Below are positions 49,221-62,400 of a stretch of 64,000 nucleotides of DNA, in pieces. The stretch is taken from the NCBI RefSeq assembly GCF_027942865.1, contig NC_134515.1:21040227-21104226 (forward strand). The letters are read 5' to 3'. The DNA is from Odontesthes bonariensis. Lineage: Eukaryota > Chordata > Actinopteri > Atheriniformes > Atherinopsidae. How positions within the stretch are numbered: the first letter of the stretch is position 1; each line of letters opens with the position of its first letter. The translations under genes and the position numbers were made by a program. The notes under the pieces were generated by a model. The model ran no database searches. It was not told the DNA's origin and saw only the letters and a program-made list of their open reading frames with translations.

Positions 49221-51608
49221 ATGTCCGACGAGGACGAAGATTTAGGCCTCTCAGATGTGGAGGGAGAGGAAGACACGCTTATAGGAGACGGAGAGGACGA
49301 GAAGGTACTGGGTGAATTGTGAGGGAAACATACGGCGGCCATTCTGTTCGCCTGTGTCACTTTTTAGCAGCTAAATGATTCCCTGGAAGATTTCGTCTGT
49401 AAACCTCGGAGCAGTGTGCGACCGAACGCAGCTGTAAGCAAAGGGTGGCCGACTTCCTTTTTTTAAGGAGGCAAAAAAAAAAAACAGGTCATCCATTTCC
49501 CAAACCATGATTTTTTTGTATCACCTAAAAGTTCAACTTCACGATGATGAATATTGTTACTGTCATCTTGGCTACCACATGAGTCTTAAGAAACAAAAAA
49601 AAACATGCTGCAGTCAAATGAACTGAGGTCGACGGTCAACTTATTCCAAAATACTCCAGTGAATAGGTTTGAAGGTGTGTCGTGTTCAGACTCAGGTACA
49701 GTAGAACATGGACACTCATTGGTGGGCTTGTCCCCACCTGCACCAAATCCCCATGCTGTAAGCTCATTGTCTTGTGTATGTTTAAAAAGTGAACAGCAGG
49801 CATTTAAAAACCACTGCATGAAAGGCAGCTCGACATTTATCTTACAGTACTTTGTGAGTTTAAACCACCGATCACACGGTGCTCATTTGTGTGTTATTTC
49901 TGTACTCCACAGGTACAAATTCCCCATTTGACCAAAGAAATCATAAGTGAAGGGCTTTCACTGCTATGCCGGACAGGAAATAGACTTGCGCATGCTTTTG
50001 TCAAACTGGATCTTAAGGAAAAGTGAGCAAGAAAATATGCATTCAGAGCAAGACTGAGTGCCTTAGTTTGGTTCATTCAATGTCAGAATGTTGTGTTTTC
50101 ATTGAGTCTTGCGTTTTGTTTTCTGATTGGATTAAAAAGAAAAACTTTTTTCAGCTTTTGATTTTGTCAATGCCTCTCTCACTGTTGTACTCCTTAGAGG
50201 ACTGAATGACCTGGCTGCAATCAGCAGTTATATTCACATACGTTTCCTGGACTTATCCAAGAACCACCTCACGGATCTTTCTCCTCTGGCATCTCTGAAT
50301 CAGCTGCTTTGGCTGAAGGCAAGGAGCTTTTTCTGTACATATTCACAAAAGGACATCTGTCTAGCCGTCCGAATCATTTACTTTAACTGGTTGTTAATTC
50401 TCAGTGCAACTCTTTTGCAGGTTGACAGTAATGCCGTGGCATCCTTCAGAGGGCAGCCTTTTGCTGGACTGACCTATTTGCAGTGGTTGAGTATGGCAGT
50501 GAACCGGCTAACAAACCTAGATGGCCTGGCTGGGCCTGCCCTGGAGAGCCTCAATCTTACAGGTTGCTCATTTGATTATATGTCCAGTAAAGTGAACATA
50601 TTCAGCCGTGTTGATATAAAAAGCCATGAGTTGTCCACCTGGTCAGAGGAGCATTTACTTTTCCACCTGTTGCCGTTGCTTTTGGAAAGGTTTTAATCAA
50701 ACATTATTAGCAGCCTGATGTATAGCTTGATAAAAACTTTGATGTGGCATGTTAAAACCTTGCGTGCAGGTAATGGTATTCAGCGAGTGAGTGGTTTTCA
50801 GACTGGTCACTTTGCGAATCTGGTAACTCTGGAGCTGAGGGGAAACTGCTTGGATACCACAGATGGCATCAACCTCCCCAACTTAAGGCGATTATATCTG
50901 GTAATAAAAGCACGGTGATTTGATTTAAAACACAAGGTTCAAAGAATAGCATCAGTCTGTATACCACAGTGACCCAAAGTACAGAGTGCTTGTGACTATT
51001 CTTGCTTTCACTTGAGGCCCAAAATGCTATCAAACGTCTTGAGGGTTTGGAGAAGTTGGAGCGCCTTGCCATCCTTCATCTACGAGACAACCAGCTTGAA
51101 ACTCTGGATGGCCTCAGCCCCGGCATGAAATGTCTCCAATACCTCAATGTCAGGTGTGTATAGTATACTAAGATATGCATACTATGCAGTAAAACGCCAA
51201 ATAATCGAAGAGCGCTCGGATATTGAACCCATGTGTCCTGTTCCCGTCTCTCTCCTTCTCCTCAGAGGCAATGCAATCACAGACGAAAAGGCCCTGCATA
51301 GCCTTGGCCTTGTATCGAAAACCCTGCGAACGTTAGTGCTTACTGGGAATCCACTGGTGGAAACATCAGACTACCGGTTCAATGTACTTATGCTCATTCC
51401 ACAGCTGGAGCGACTCGACAAGGACCCTGTCTCCTTTGAGGAGAGGACTGATGCTCGAAGGACAATCAGGGTAAACAAAACCCCCAAAAACTTGTTTTTC
51501 ATTGTGACATATAGGGTTAAAGAAAAAAAAAAAGTCTCTTTTGCGCTTTGGTTTTAAGAACTTGTGTCTTTTCAGGAACTTAAGGAAGAGGAAATACCTG
51601 AGCCATAA
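49221..51608 (+). CDS. lrrc23: Leucine-rich repeat protein 23 (radial spoke)
   Basis: LRRC23 is a head component of the third radial spoke of motile cilia and sperm flagella. Exons: 49221-49304, 49913-50022, 50198-50318, 50421-50562, 50770-50900, 51017-51153, 51266-51470, 51576-51608; 963 nt, 320 residues. Acidic N-terminus MSDEDEDLGLSD, then TKEIISEGLSLLCRTGN.LAHA, followed by leucine-rich repeats (FLDLSKNHLTDLSPL, LVTLELRGN, LRRLYLAQNAIKRLEGLEKL, LAILHLRDNQL, LQYLNVRGN) and a cap with PQLERLDK. These match the family in order and spacing. The C-terminus (ELKEEEIPEP) is shorter than in mammals. Intron 3 has a GC donor (AAG then GCAAGG at 50319). The acceptor of exon 6 is a weak CTTGAG. Poly(A) signal at 51780. 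Confidence 0.93.
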
Positions 51609-51779
51609 GATTTCAAAAGAATACCATAATGAGGAAGTGTCAGACTAACTCGACTGTCCTGAAGAGGCAGGCCTTTTCTCTATAAGTGGGTGACTGTGAT
51701 TACACTTCTGTTTGAAAAGTGTTGTATATCTTGCGCAACTAATCGTCTATTTGAATTTGTTTTTTTTTCCTTTATTACC

Positions 51780-51785
51780 AATAAA
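51780..51785 (+). other. Poly(A) signal of lrrc23
   Basis: AATAAA about 170 bp after the stop, followed by an A run. The 51786-52455 stretch after it has no gene; the minus-strand frames there are short and unsupported. Confidence 0.65.
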
Positions 51786-52455
51786 TGATAAAAAAAAAAA
51801 AATCTCTCTTTGCCATGAGTCCATGAAAATGTAGAAATGCTTGAAATAAGGTGAAGTTACACAGATGCCTGTGGCTGCAGGTTGATGTGTGAACCTTGTA
51901 TTGTTCGACGGTTTTTCCCTGAGTAAGGATGAGAGGGCAGAATCTGTTGGCGCTTCCTCGTTGGCAGCCACCCAACTGCAGCTTTAAAGGCACAGCTACG
52001 TTTTTCATGTTTATGGAAAATGAACAATGTCTTTATACATAGATGGACGCATATTTCAGATAATTCATAAATTTTCTGGCTAAAGATTGTACCTGGGGTC
52101 GTCGGTGACATTAAGACGCCATGTCATCATACTACTTACACATGAACCCCCCCAACCACATATTTCTTTGGCAAGATTGTCCATATTTTTTTTATTAATC
52201 CTGCAAAGCAAGTGGGATTTCTGCCAGATACCCCGATAACTCACGTCAAAGTTCTCCACGTTGTACTTCCTGTATCAACGGCACCGGTTTTATGCATGGA
52301 TGTATTTTATGGCAGTAGGACTCAAATGTGTTGGCAAGTTACTGGTTCATAGAAGCAAACTGCAACCCCTCAGATTTGGGTCTTTGAAATACGAGCAGAA
52401 AAGAGTTTGTGAAAGCAGGACAATGCCCCGCACAGCTTGTGCCACCACAGCTCCA

Positions 52456-52471
52456 CCAATCGTTTGATTGG
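52456..52471. promoter_or_regulatory. Inverted CCAAT pair in the tkt promoter
   Basis: CCAATcgtttgATTGG, two NF-Y-type boxes facing each other with 6 bp between. The sequence lies about 200 bp before the tkt start codon, with a GC-rich stretch after it. The transcription start is not determined. Confidence 0.5.
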
Positions 52472-52674
52472 ATGGGAGTGGCTGCGCGTGCAGACATAAA
52501 CCTCCCCTCCTCGCGCTGTCGGTCCTCCTCCTTCCAGTGTTACTAACTTTGGGCAGCTAACGACGGCGTGGCTCACCACCGAACCGACGACACCGAGAAG
52601 CAGCCGTGTGGATGAGATAGTCTACATCAACTCTTCAAGCAACACAACTCCCAAGCAATAATTTCCCAGAAACC

Positions 52675-55600
52675 ATGACTAGCTACCACAAACCCGACGA
52701 GAAGACTGTGCAGGGGCTGAAAGACATCGCTAACAAGCTAAGGATCAACTCCATCAAGGCAACATGCGCCTCCAATTCCGGGTAGGCTATTTGGAGTTAC
52801 TTTGGCTGTATGATTAAAGAAATATAATAATGTTCTTACATGGTTCTGACGTTTGCTTGAACAGCAGGCACTGGTAGGCTGCACGTGTTGCAGATTATAT
52901 TCACGCGCCGTAAATTGGCTAAAGCTAGCAGCGAGTAATTGGGCAAACCTTTCGCCATTGGCCACTTCAGTTTGACTTGAGTCTTAGGTTTGTGGCTAAG
53001 AGAAGCCGTCGGATTATAGGTGCTTTTTATGACGAGACAAGAAACGAGACCATTGGTCATTAATCTTGTGACTTACCCTTTATCCAGTAAAAACCCTTTA
53101 ATGGGGTTTTCACTGGCTAGCTGATCGCACTGTCACGGTAGAGGATGGGTCTCGTGATTAATTTAACGCTCCAAGTCTTTGCTTCTCACATACATCACAG
53201 ACATGAAATTATTGCCTGGAAATCTGTCAGGTATGGTGGCCAAAATAAAAGTAATTAAAAAAAAAAAAAAAAAAAAAAAACTGTCCTGGCCCTTGATTTT
53301 TAATATCTACGCTCCCATAAGTTTTGAAGCGATTTTACATAATTCTCTCCACTCCAGGAATTAAAGCTGTGCAGATCAATGGATAAATCGATGCAAGTCC
53401 AGGCGGGAATAGTAGTACAGGGTGCAGCTTTATCAGTCAGTCTGTCTGCCCTTTGCACCCCGACCCTCATTCCAGGATTGCATTTACCTCTAAAAGTCTA
53501 TTGGTACAGGCCTCCAGTTGTGTTGCTTTAATTGGGTTACTGTCACATGTATCATCACGCCTAAATGTGACCTTTGAACGGGCAGGGGGTTGGTATGGTT
53601 GATAGTTTGGAGCCAGTTTGCAACCACACAGTTGCACCACGGTGCTTTTAAGAGGAAAATGCAGTTGAAAGGTGTTAACCTGTATATTTTCTGCATCACT
53701 TGGCACCCGTTTGGTCAACTGGCCAAGTAGTTTACTGCTTGGACATATTCTCATTGCAACCTCGAAAAATCCATCATTGTGTAATTTCTTTTGATACAAC
53801 GGCGCCTTTTGAGAATGGAAGGCTTTATAAACCTGTTTTTCAGGCACTTCCTTATGGCTATTAGTTTCCTCCTCAATACAAGGAAATGAGGGTTATCATG
53901 TCCTGATTGTCCGGAATATCAGACGCGTACAAAAGGTCTGAAACCGTTTTCTTGAAACAAAAGATGGTTTTTAGCTTTGACAACTAGCACGCTCAATGTG
54001 TTCCTCCTCCTTTGACTAAAGTGGAACTTTATACTTGAGTATCTGATTTCTTTCTTTTTTTTTTTTTTTTTTTTTTTTAAATCCCTTTCACTGAATTTAC
54101 CTTGCTTATTTTTATTTTTTTCAGCAGGTTATCACTCAACAGAAGAACAAGTGGTAAACAAGTGTTTGGGATTTTTGTTCTAAAATTTAACCTCAACCCA
54201 GATGTATATTTGATAACTGGACATGTTTGCAGCATGGTTCGAATGTCTCTTTTTTTTCTTTTTTTTTTTTTTTTTTTAACTTTACCACATAGGGAAGCTG
54301 TTGGGTAACGTTGAATTTCCAAAGGTGTTCGTTACAATACTCAACCACTATGCAGAAACTAACAGTTTCACAAGTCTTGGAACCTAAATGTGGTAACCTG
54401 AGGTGGTTGTGTGTGAAATTAACTTTTTTTTTTTTTTTTTTTTTCTCTTCTTTGAGTGACTTTGTATCCCAAAAGGTTTTGAAACTTGTTGAACAAGTTG
54501 TCGTGCTCTCCATGAATGGCTTGTTTTTGTAGTTTACAGTTGATCTAAGCCCAGTGCTTTTGATTAATTAACAAGTGATTTCACTTCGGTGGTCTCGAAT
54601 GCAACAGCACATGCATGCACGTGATGTTTGTTTTCATTACTAATGCTCTTGCATTTTCCCCATCAACTGTCACCAATGGGCTATGTGTTTTTGCCCTTTA
54701 GCCATCCCACGTCATGCTGCAGTGCAGCAGAGCTGATGTCTGTGCTGTTCTTCAACACCATGCGCTATAAAGCAGACGATCCTCGTAACCAGTGCAACGA
54801 CCGCTTTGTTCTCTCAAAGGTAGGTGCTTCTGTGCCGACTTGCTTTTTATTTATATATATATATATATATATACATACACACACACACACAGGCTGCTCA
54901 AAGCTGAGCAGTTCCGCTGCTGGTTGGCACACACGAGAAACGCTCTTTCCATTTGTTGCTAGGGCCATGCTGCGCCAGTCCTGTATGCTGCCTGGGCTGA
55001 AGCAGGTTTCCTGAAGGAGTCTGATCTGCTTAACCTGCGCAAGCTCGAGTCTGACCTGGAGGGGCACCCCACACCAGTAAGTATGGAAACCCTGACTGGT
55101 GTAACTGCTTCAGATGGGCTGCGGAACAGAATATTTTTCTGCCTCTTTCTAATTTGTCCTTTTTTATCCCAGAAACTGCAGTTTGTTGACGTGGCTACAG
55201 GATCCCTCGGACAGGGTCTTGGGGCTGCCTGTGGGATGGCCTACACTGGAAAAAACTTTGACAAGTCCAGGTTAGTTTGTATCAAAAGTCGAATGACTAC
55301 AATTGGCTGGTCTGAAGACTTTATTCCTAAATTTTCAACAGGACGTGTAATGAAACATAATTGCACAATTATCCGCGTTAGTCTAAAACGCGTTCTTGTT
55401 GTGGTGCATCAAGCACTTTGTTTGGTCCCAAATGAACCGTTTTCTGTAAAGGCTGATTATCAATCAGATGTTGACCAGTTTGTTTCACAATAGCATTGTT
55501 CAACAAGAGCATTTTTTGACAAGGGTGTATTGAGTGCCGATTCCTCATTCACCTTCTTTCCACACTAGCTACCGTGTGTACTGCATGATGGGTGATGGAG

Positions 55601-58600
55601 AGTGTTCTGAGGGGTCAGTGTGGGAAGCAATGGCCTTTGCCTCCTACTACAAGCTGGATAACCTGGTGGCCATCCTGGATATCAATCGGCTCGGTCAGAG
55701 TGAGCCTGCGCCCCTGCAGCACGACATGGAGACCTACCGCAAGCGCTGTGAAAGTTTTGGGTCGGTAACAAACTTGACATCTCGCACCTTCACGTTTGGG
55801 AAGTCTTTAAGTAAACAGTTAAACAGGAGTGCTCTCATCAACCATTTGAACATTTGTAAATGCATTATAAAAATTTCACATTACCCCCTCTGATATTTGG
55901 ATAAACGGGGTCAAATTTTAAAACCTTTTTGTCAGCTTCCACTTCTTGATCTACAAGCTTGGTTGATCCACCCCCTGATGACTTGACCTCTTTGGTCCTC
56001 TTAAAGGGGAACTCTGGGGCTTTTGAAGCGCAATCCCATTGCTAGAGGTTGTCAAATACTGACAGTAGGACACAGACTGGTGCAAATCGGCGCTCCCTGT
56101 GAAGTGTTTGCACAGCCTGTCATGCTAGCCAAATACGTGGTGGCCAAGGGGCAAGAGCTAAACCTTCCACGTAAAACAACAACTTGCACACTGCAGAAAC
56201 GTCACACCACTTTATAAACCATCCGACAATAAAGTCACAAGCCTTACCATCACATTACTGGCATGGGGACGTTACAAAACAACTTTATAAACAGCATGTA
56301 ACTCACCGGCTGGTTGTACACTCGCGCATGTGAAAGCCCAAAAGAGTCAATGGACGATAATCCCATATACAAAGCAATTATCTTCTCTAGAAAAACTGCG
56401 TTCAAGTATTTAAAACATTACAACAATATTACTGGGCATGTATTGTTGTAATGTTATAAATACTTGAACTCAGTTTTTCTAGAGAAGATAATTGTTTTGT
56501 ATATGGGAGTATCGTCCATCGACTCTTTTGGGCTTTCACATGCGCGCATACCAACAACCGGTGAGTGACATGCTGTTTATAAAGTTGTTTTGTAACGTCC
56601 CCATGCCAGTAATGTGAGAACCATGCATATGGTTTTGATGGTAAGGCTTGTGACTTTATTGTCGGATGGTTTATAAAGTGGTGTGACGTTTCTGCTGTGT
56701 GCAAGTTGTTGTTTTACGTGGAAGGGTTATTATTTGCCCCTTGGCCACCACGTATTTGGCTAGCATGACAGGCTGCCCAAACAGCGCAATCGCCGCACAG
56801 GGAACGCCGATTTGCACCTGTCTGTGTCCTACTGTCAGTATTTGACAACCTCTAGCAATGGGATTGCGCTTCAAATGCCCCTGGGTTCCCCTTAAGTTAA
56901 TAAGTTTAGGATGTAACGTGATTGATGTTGAAGTGTCCTTGTCCGGGGTTAATATTTGTTGTGCTGACCTGTCTGTGTAGGTGGAACACGTATGTCGTAG
57001 ACGGACATGACGTGGAGGAGCTGTGCAAAGCTTTCTGGCAGGCACAGCAGGTCAAGGGTAAACCCACCTGCATCGTTGCCAAGACATTCAAGGGCAAAGG
57101 ACTCAAAAGTATGTGTCTGTGCACATGAATTGATGCTCATTTCCAAAACTTCTGAAGTCTTAATTTGATGAATGACACTTGTCCACCCTTTGGCTGTAGA
57201 CATTGAGGATCAGGATAATTGGCATGGGAAGCCCATCCCCAAAGACAAGTTGGAGGCCGTCCTGAATGACTTGACGTCTCAGATCATGGTCCCCAACAAG
57301 ACTCTGTCCCCTGAGCTGCCCAGTGATGACACGGCACCAGCAGACCTCAGCACCATCTCCCTGCCTTCACCCCCAGCTTACAAGAAAGGAGACAAGGTTT
57401 TTAAAAATTTAAAAAAAAAAGTCCTTTTTAACAACAATGGTGTTTTTTAGAGCACATTTACCCCCCTACCCCCCCCCCCCCCCTCTCAGTAAAAGGCAAA
57501 GGTCACTGGAACAGTGAATGTTTGAGTGTTTCAGCATGATTTTTGCCTGACTACTGATATCAGTACCCAAGATAACTTTTAACCCTCTTTAAACCTTGAT
57601 TGGCATTGATTCGCTTCCTCTTCTTTTTAGATGGCAACAAGGAAAGCATATGGTATCGCACTGGCCAAACTGGGTCAAGCGAGCCAGAGAGTGGTTGCCC
57701 TTGATGGAGACACCAAAAACTCTACTTTTTCAGAAACCTTCAAAAAGGCCTTCCCTGAACGCTACATTGAGTGTTTCATCGCTGAACAGAATATGGTAAG
57801 CGACACCTCAAGTTATAAACGGCTGGTCTTTCGTAACGGTTTTGAGCAAAGCTTGCTTCACTCTTTACTACCATAATCTGCTCCAGTTGGTTTAATCTGT
57901 TGCTATTCATTCTTGCACTTGATAATCCCAGCCTCCCTGCTGCCTTTCACCTGTGACCAGTTTACCTAAGCCTCCGCTCTTACATCTATGCTTAATCTCA
58001 TCAGGTCATTTACACTTGTCCATAGACTGCATTTGCTTGTAATTACAGGTAGGAGTGGCCATTGGCTGTGCTACTCGTGACCGCACGGTTGCATTTGCCA
58101 GCACGTTTGCTGCATTCTTCTCCAGAGCTTATGATCAGATTCGTATGGGAGCCATCTCCCAGTCGAATGTCAACCTGGTGGGGTCTCACTGTGGGATCTC
58201 CATCGGTAAGATTTGAACCAAAACGCATTTATTCATCTGTTGGAGCGATTGGTTGCACTCTGTGTCTGACTGAATATTCTGCAATCAGGTGAGGATGGTC
58301 CATCTCAGATGGCCCTTGAGGACCTGGCCATGTTCCGTGCCATACCGACATGTACAGTGTTTTACCCAAGTGATGCTGTGTCAACAGAGAGGGCTGTTGA
58401 GCTGTCGGCCAACACAAAGGTTGGTAGCCCACCTCATGGTGGCACATCTAATAACGTGTCCTCACAAGTTATGTGCTAACGCACTGCTCTCTATTCCCAG
58501 GGAATCTGTTTCATCCGTACCAGTAGACCAGAAACCGCTGTAATCTACTCTCCAGATGAGAAGCTTGAAATTGGTGTAGCCAAGGTAATGACTGGTTTTG

Positions 58601-59430
58601 TTTTGATCATAAAAAAAATCTGATTTATAAAACGAGAATTATGAGCCTAAAATTGGTTAACCATGTGAATTACTGTTTCCAGGTGGTGCGCCAGTCTGAC
58701 AAAGATAAGGTGACAGTGGTTGGAGCTGGTGTCACTCTGCATGAGGCCCTTACTGCTGCTGATATGTTGGAAAAAGAAGGTAAACCAACAGTGCCCCCTA
58801 GTGGACAAATGTGCATATTCATGGAAGCCGATCATTTAAAAAACAAACAAAAAAAAAAAAAACTGTATGTGTATATATCTCACATACACACGGGATGGAG
58901 TCACTGGCTTCTGAGTTAGCTAGCATGGCCTTATACAACTGATTATTTTCTACAGGAAAGTACATCCGTGTGATTGACCCCTTCACCATCAAACCCCTGG
59001 ATGCTGCCACCATTCTGAGCAGTGCCAGAGCCACAGGTGGACAGATCATCACAGTGGAGGACCACTATAAGGAGGGTAGGTTGTAGTGCATAAACGACTG
59101 TTGGCTTGCCAAGTTATAGTTGGGGAGGAGGGGGCTTCTGCAGATTAAGACATCATGTCAGCACTTTGATTTAAAACTAAGTGGTTGCTGCTTTGCATTT
59201 GTGAAATGAATCTCCTGCATTGCTCCATATTTCTTGTTGTCCACCTTCTCTGAGCAGGTGGTCTCGGTGAAGCCGTGCTGTCCGCAGTAGGAGGGGAGCC
59301 TGGCATTGTCGTCACCCGGCTGGCGGTGTCGGGCGTTCCCCGCAGTGGACAGCCTCAAGAGCTCCTGGACCTGTTTGGCATCAGCGCGAAGCACATCGCC
59401 AACGCAGTCCGCCAGACCTTTGCAAACTGA
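52675..59430 (+). CDS. tkt: Transketolase
   Basis: Thiamine-diphosphate enzyme of the non-oxidative pentose phosphate pathway; it moves two-carbon units from ketose to aldose phosphates in the cytosol. Exons: 52675-52781, 54702-54819, 54963-55076, 55173-55270, 55569-55760, 56981-57108, 57200-57396, 57631-57795, 58049-58205, 58289-58419, 58501-58584, 58683-58779, 58956-59075, 59258-59430; 1881 nt, 626 residues (human TKT 623). Seen: SGHPTSC with His37, KGHAAPV with His77, the cofactor motif [20 protein letters not shown] to LDINRLGQS, the catalytic Glu in FIAEQNM (residue 370), [35 protein letters not shown] and FYPSD. All phases agree. The N-terminal region lost in TKTL1 is present, so this is a true transketolase; which fish copy (tkta or tktb) cannot be said. 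Donors after 55760 (GTCGGT) and 57396 (GTTTTT) are weak. Confidence 0.96.
52782..54701 (+). other. tkt intron 1, no gene seen
   Basis: A 1.9 kb intron with a GCTAAAGCTAGC-type word near 52917 and several A or T runs of 18-24 bases. No element with defined ends and no RNA gene was recognised. Confidence 0.55.
54851..54891. repeat. (TA)n(CA)n microsatellite
   Basis: Roughly 13 TA units followed by about 8 CA units in tkt intron 2, about 70 bp before the next exon. Confidence 0.92.
56005..56891. mobile_element. Foldback element 3, TTAA-flanked
   Basis: Arms of about 423 bp (56005-56427) and 450 bp (56442-56891) are reverse complements with a 14-bp spacer. TTAA flanks both ends (56001-56004 and 56892-56895). 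The left end reads AGGGGAACTCTGGGGCTTTTG. The right arm has about 22 extra bases near 56620-56640 and other small differences, so it is older or less conserved than the other two foldbacks. Mirror-image frames (56023 plus; the minus frame starting 57045) are by-products. It lies in tkt intron 5. Confidence 0.8.
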
Positions 59431-62400
59431 AGACTGCATTTAATGTTTGTGCTTGTACCACAATCTTGAAACCTATTAGCCTCTGTCATCTCGTGGCTTT
59501 GAATTTGCAGTTTACTAACCCTGTGTTGCTGTCACGCATGGGAGGAGATGACTGTAGTGTGGACAGCTTGTAGATCTAATACCTCTCATTGTGCACCCTC
59601 TGGTATCTCCTGCTGAGAGGATCCATCACTGTTTGACCGGTTCTTTTTAAATCCTTCCTCATGTAAATGTTGTGGTGACGGTTTGATTTGTTGCAATCTG
59701 TCTGGCCATGACACATCCACTCCAACATTCCTGTAACACATTCCCAACAACCATAACTTTTTTTTTTTCTTTTCCTTGACTACTATCATGCCTCCTTTTT
59801 CAAAGCACTGTTACCGTTTTACGTTAATCTGATGTACTAGATCATTTCTGCAGTTGTCTAGACACCCTTTAATGCTTGAGTTGTGCTAGCGATCGGTTTT
59901 ACTCAATCCCGGAGTGAATTTAAACCAGATATAAACTGTTCGAACATGCAGCGACGATTCCTGACCACGCAGTTGCAATGTTACTGGCTTTTAGGTCACC
60001 AGTGTCATCCTGTTCTTGCTGTGATGTGCTAAATTAAAAAGAAGCTCCATACGATTTGTTCTTTGTGTGGTATTTAAATTACTCTGGCTCAATATGTCAG
60101 CTGGTTATCTGCAATCCAGGGTTTAAATTTACACCAATGTCTCAAAGGGAACGAATCCAAGAAACTTTGAACTTATTCTCTTAATGCCACTGAGGTCAAG
60201 CTTTTTACCTAATACATTATAAATGTATATATATATTTTTTTTTTATTAATATGAATGTATTTTATCGGTTATAAACTTACTATATGCCAAATGGTCTTG
60301 CAACTGGGTTTCAAGCTTGCTTTGCAGACTTTGGTCCCCTCATTTGCATGTCACAGTCAAGTGATGAATAGTCAAAAATTTCAAAAACTTGATTCATCCA
60401 TATATTAAACACATAGTTGATGCTAAAAGTTCAGTTTAACTTTTCTAATAATGGAAACCAAGAGGGTAGTGTCAAACATTTAATTTGCATTAGTATTGTA
60501 ATTGTGACCATGTGGTATACTTCAGCTGATAGCGCCTCTGTATTCGGTACAGCTTGAACTGCTCACACATTTCAAAAGTTCAGGTATGTGTGCCTTCTGG
60601 CAAGTGAGACTTTAATTTGATCTCAAATCATTTTTGTGGAACTTCACTATTGTTTTTTTTTTTTTTCTTTCTTCCCTGAAAAATGAGAAATCAAAACATT
60701 TGATTCATAATCCAAATTCAAAGTCTGGAACTTTACCTACAAGCTTCAATTTTAATCTGACAGTGGATTTACGCATTTCCTTTTAAAGCAAAAGTGAAGC
60801 ACTGTTATCTTAAAGCTGAACATTCTCCAAGTGATCTTAAAACTTATGGTCTGTGTAAAGCAAAACACAAAAGACGGTGCAACAATGCATAAAGCTGAAT
60901 TCACTGCACCAACATTGTCTTCTGTTGATTTTTGTCTGATAACGCAGCAGTTATAACATCAGGATTTTGTTAGAGCAGAGCGACAGGGCAGAAATGCTTT
61001 AAACATAGTTTTAATGCGCAGATTTTCAGGCAGTTCTGACAGAGGCGGGGTGATCGGGAGGGGGGGTGAAAAAAAAATAAAAAAATTGGTATTTTATTGA
61101 TTATTGGAGGTGTTTCTACGTGCCAGAGGGCGACGAATGTGGTATCAATAATAGTACTAACGGGAAAGTGAAGAAGGCAGAATGAGCCAGCACAGTATTG
61201 CAGGTGGTGATGGACCAAAGGGGTGAAAACGAAGAAGGAAATAATGACAGGTCAGTCTGCTAACCTAACACTACACTACACTGATGCTCCCACCACAATG
61301 CACAGTGAAGTGAAACATCTCTCTGTGAGCAGTAGGGGGGTTAGGGGCGCCAGCGCTGGGTTTCGCCCGGGGCGTAAATCAGTGTCGGACCACCACTGAG
61401 TTCTGATCTATTGGCTGTCTAAAATATATATATATATATATATATATATACACGAGACAGAAAGTTGGCTCATGAGTCAAGTTGGATGTATCCATGCAGG
61501 AGTGATTCAAACTCCAACTGCATATAATTTTTTTTAAAAAGACTATTCCTGATTTGCATATTTAAACATAAATTTCTACACAGAGATTTTTTGTCAAAAA
61601 CAAGAATTTGGATTGGGACGTTCCATTACAGTCATCAAAGTCATTTTCTTTTAAGTAGCAGTTTATCGTAGCCACAAGGCAGTCATTTTGATAAAAGCTT
61701 TACATTTTCCCAGTCCACATTTTTTTTGTTACTGATACATGTTTACGATTTGCAAAAACTCACCTGCGCCTTGTAGATCAAGTTCATATCTGTCTCTGTA
61801 AGCAAATGAGTATCAACATTTCAGACTTTCTGAACTCCTAAACTTGCTCTATAAATCGGGTGGAAACTGAACCGGGCGGACCGGCCTTCTGTAAATCTGC
61901 AACTAGATAAATGATTCCACTGTGGATTTAATATTTGGGAATTTACCATGAATAAACGCACAAGCAAGCCAATGCACATTTGACAAGAAAATAAAATCTA
62001 GTTTTTCTGGACTTGGTATGCCCAAATGAGTATCATGGAGGTTTATGGTGTGGCAAGTTTACACGTTTGCCGAAAAAAACTAGACCCCGTCGAGTTAAGA
62101 TGCCAGAGATTTAAGAACTCCCAGGAAAAATGAAAATAAGCACTGTGTCCTACACCAGTGTCTCCAGAGATGCAGGAGAGGTGTTTCTGTGTGGGAAATC
62201 CAAGACTCAGCATCATTACTTGCGTTAGAAATTGTTCATTTGGGGTGCTGTCAGACTGAGGTTAAGGAAGGTGTTGAATGTGGTCTGTGGATTACTGCAT
62301 GTTCCTGTCAAGATTGAAACGAATCATCTTTGGACACATCACTGTTTACCTTGGAGGAGCACATCAGGTCCAAAAGTGTTTCAGTGTTTAGTGTTAAGTT

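Noticed and set aside
56023-57045. Mirror frames [17 protein letters not shown] on both strands
   Set aside because: Created by the arms of foldback element 3, and the minus-strand one continues antisense to a tkt exon.
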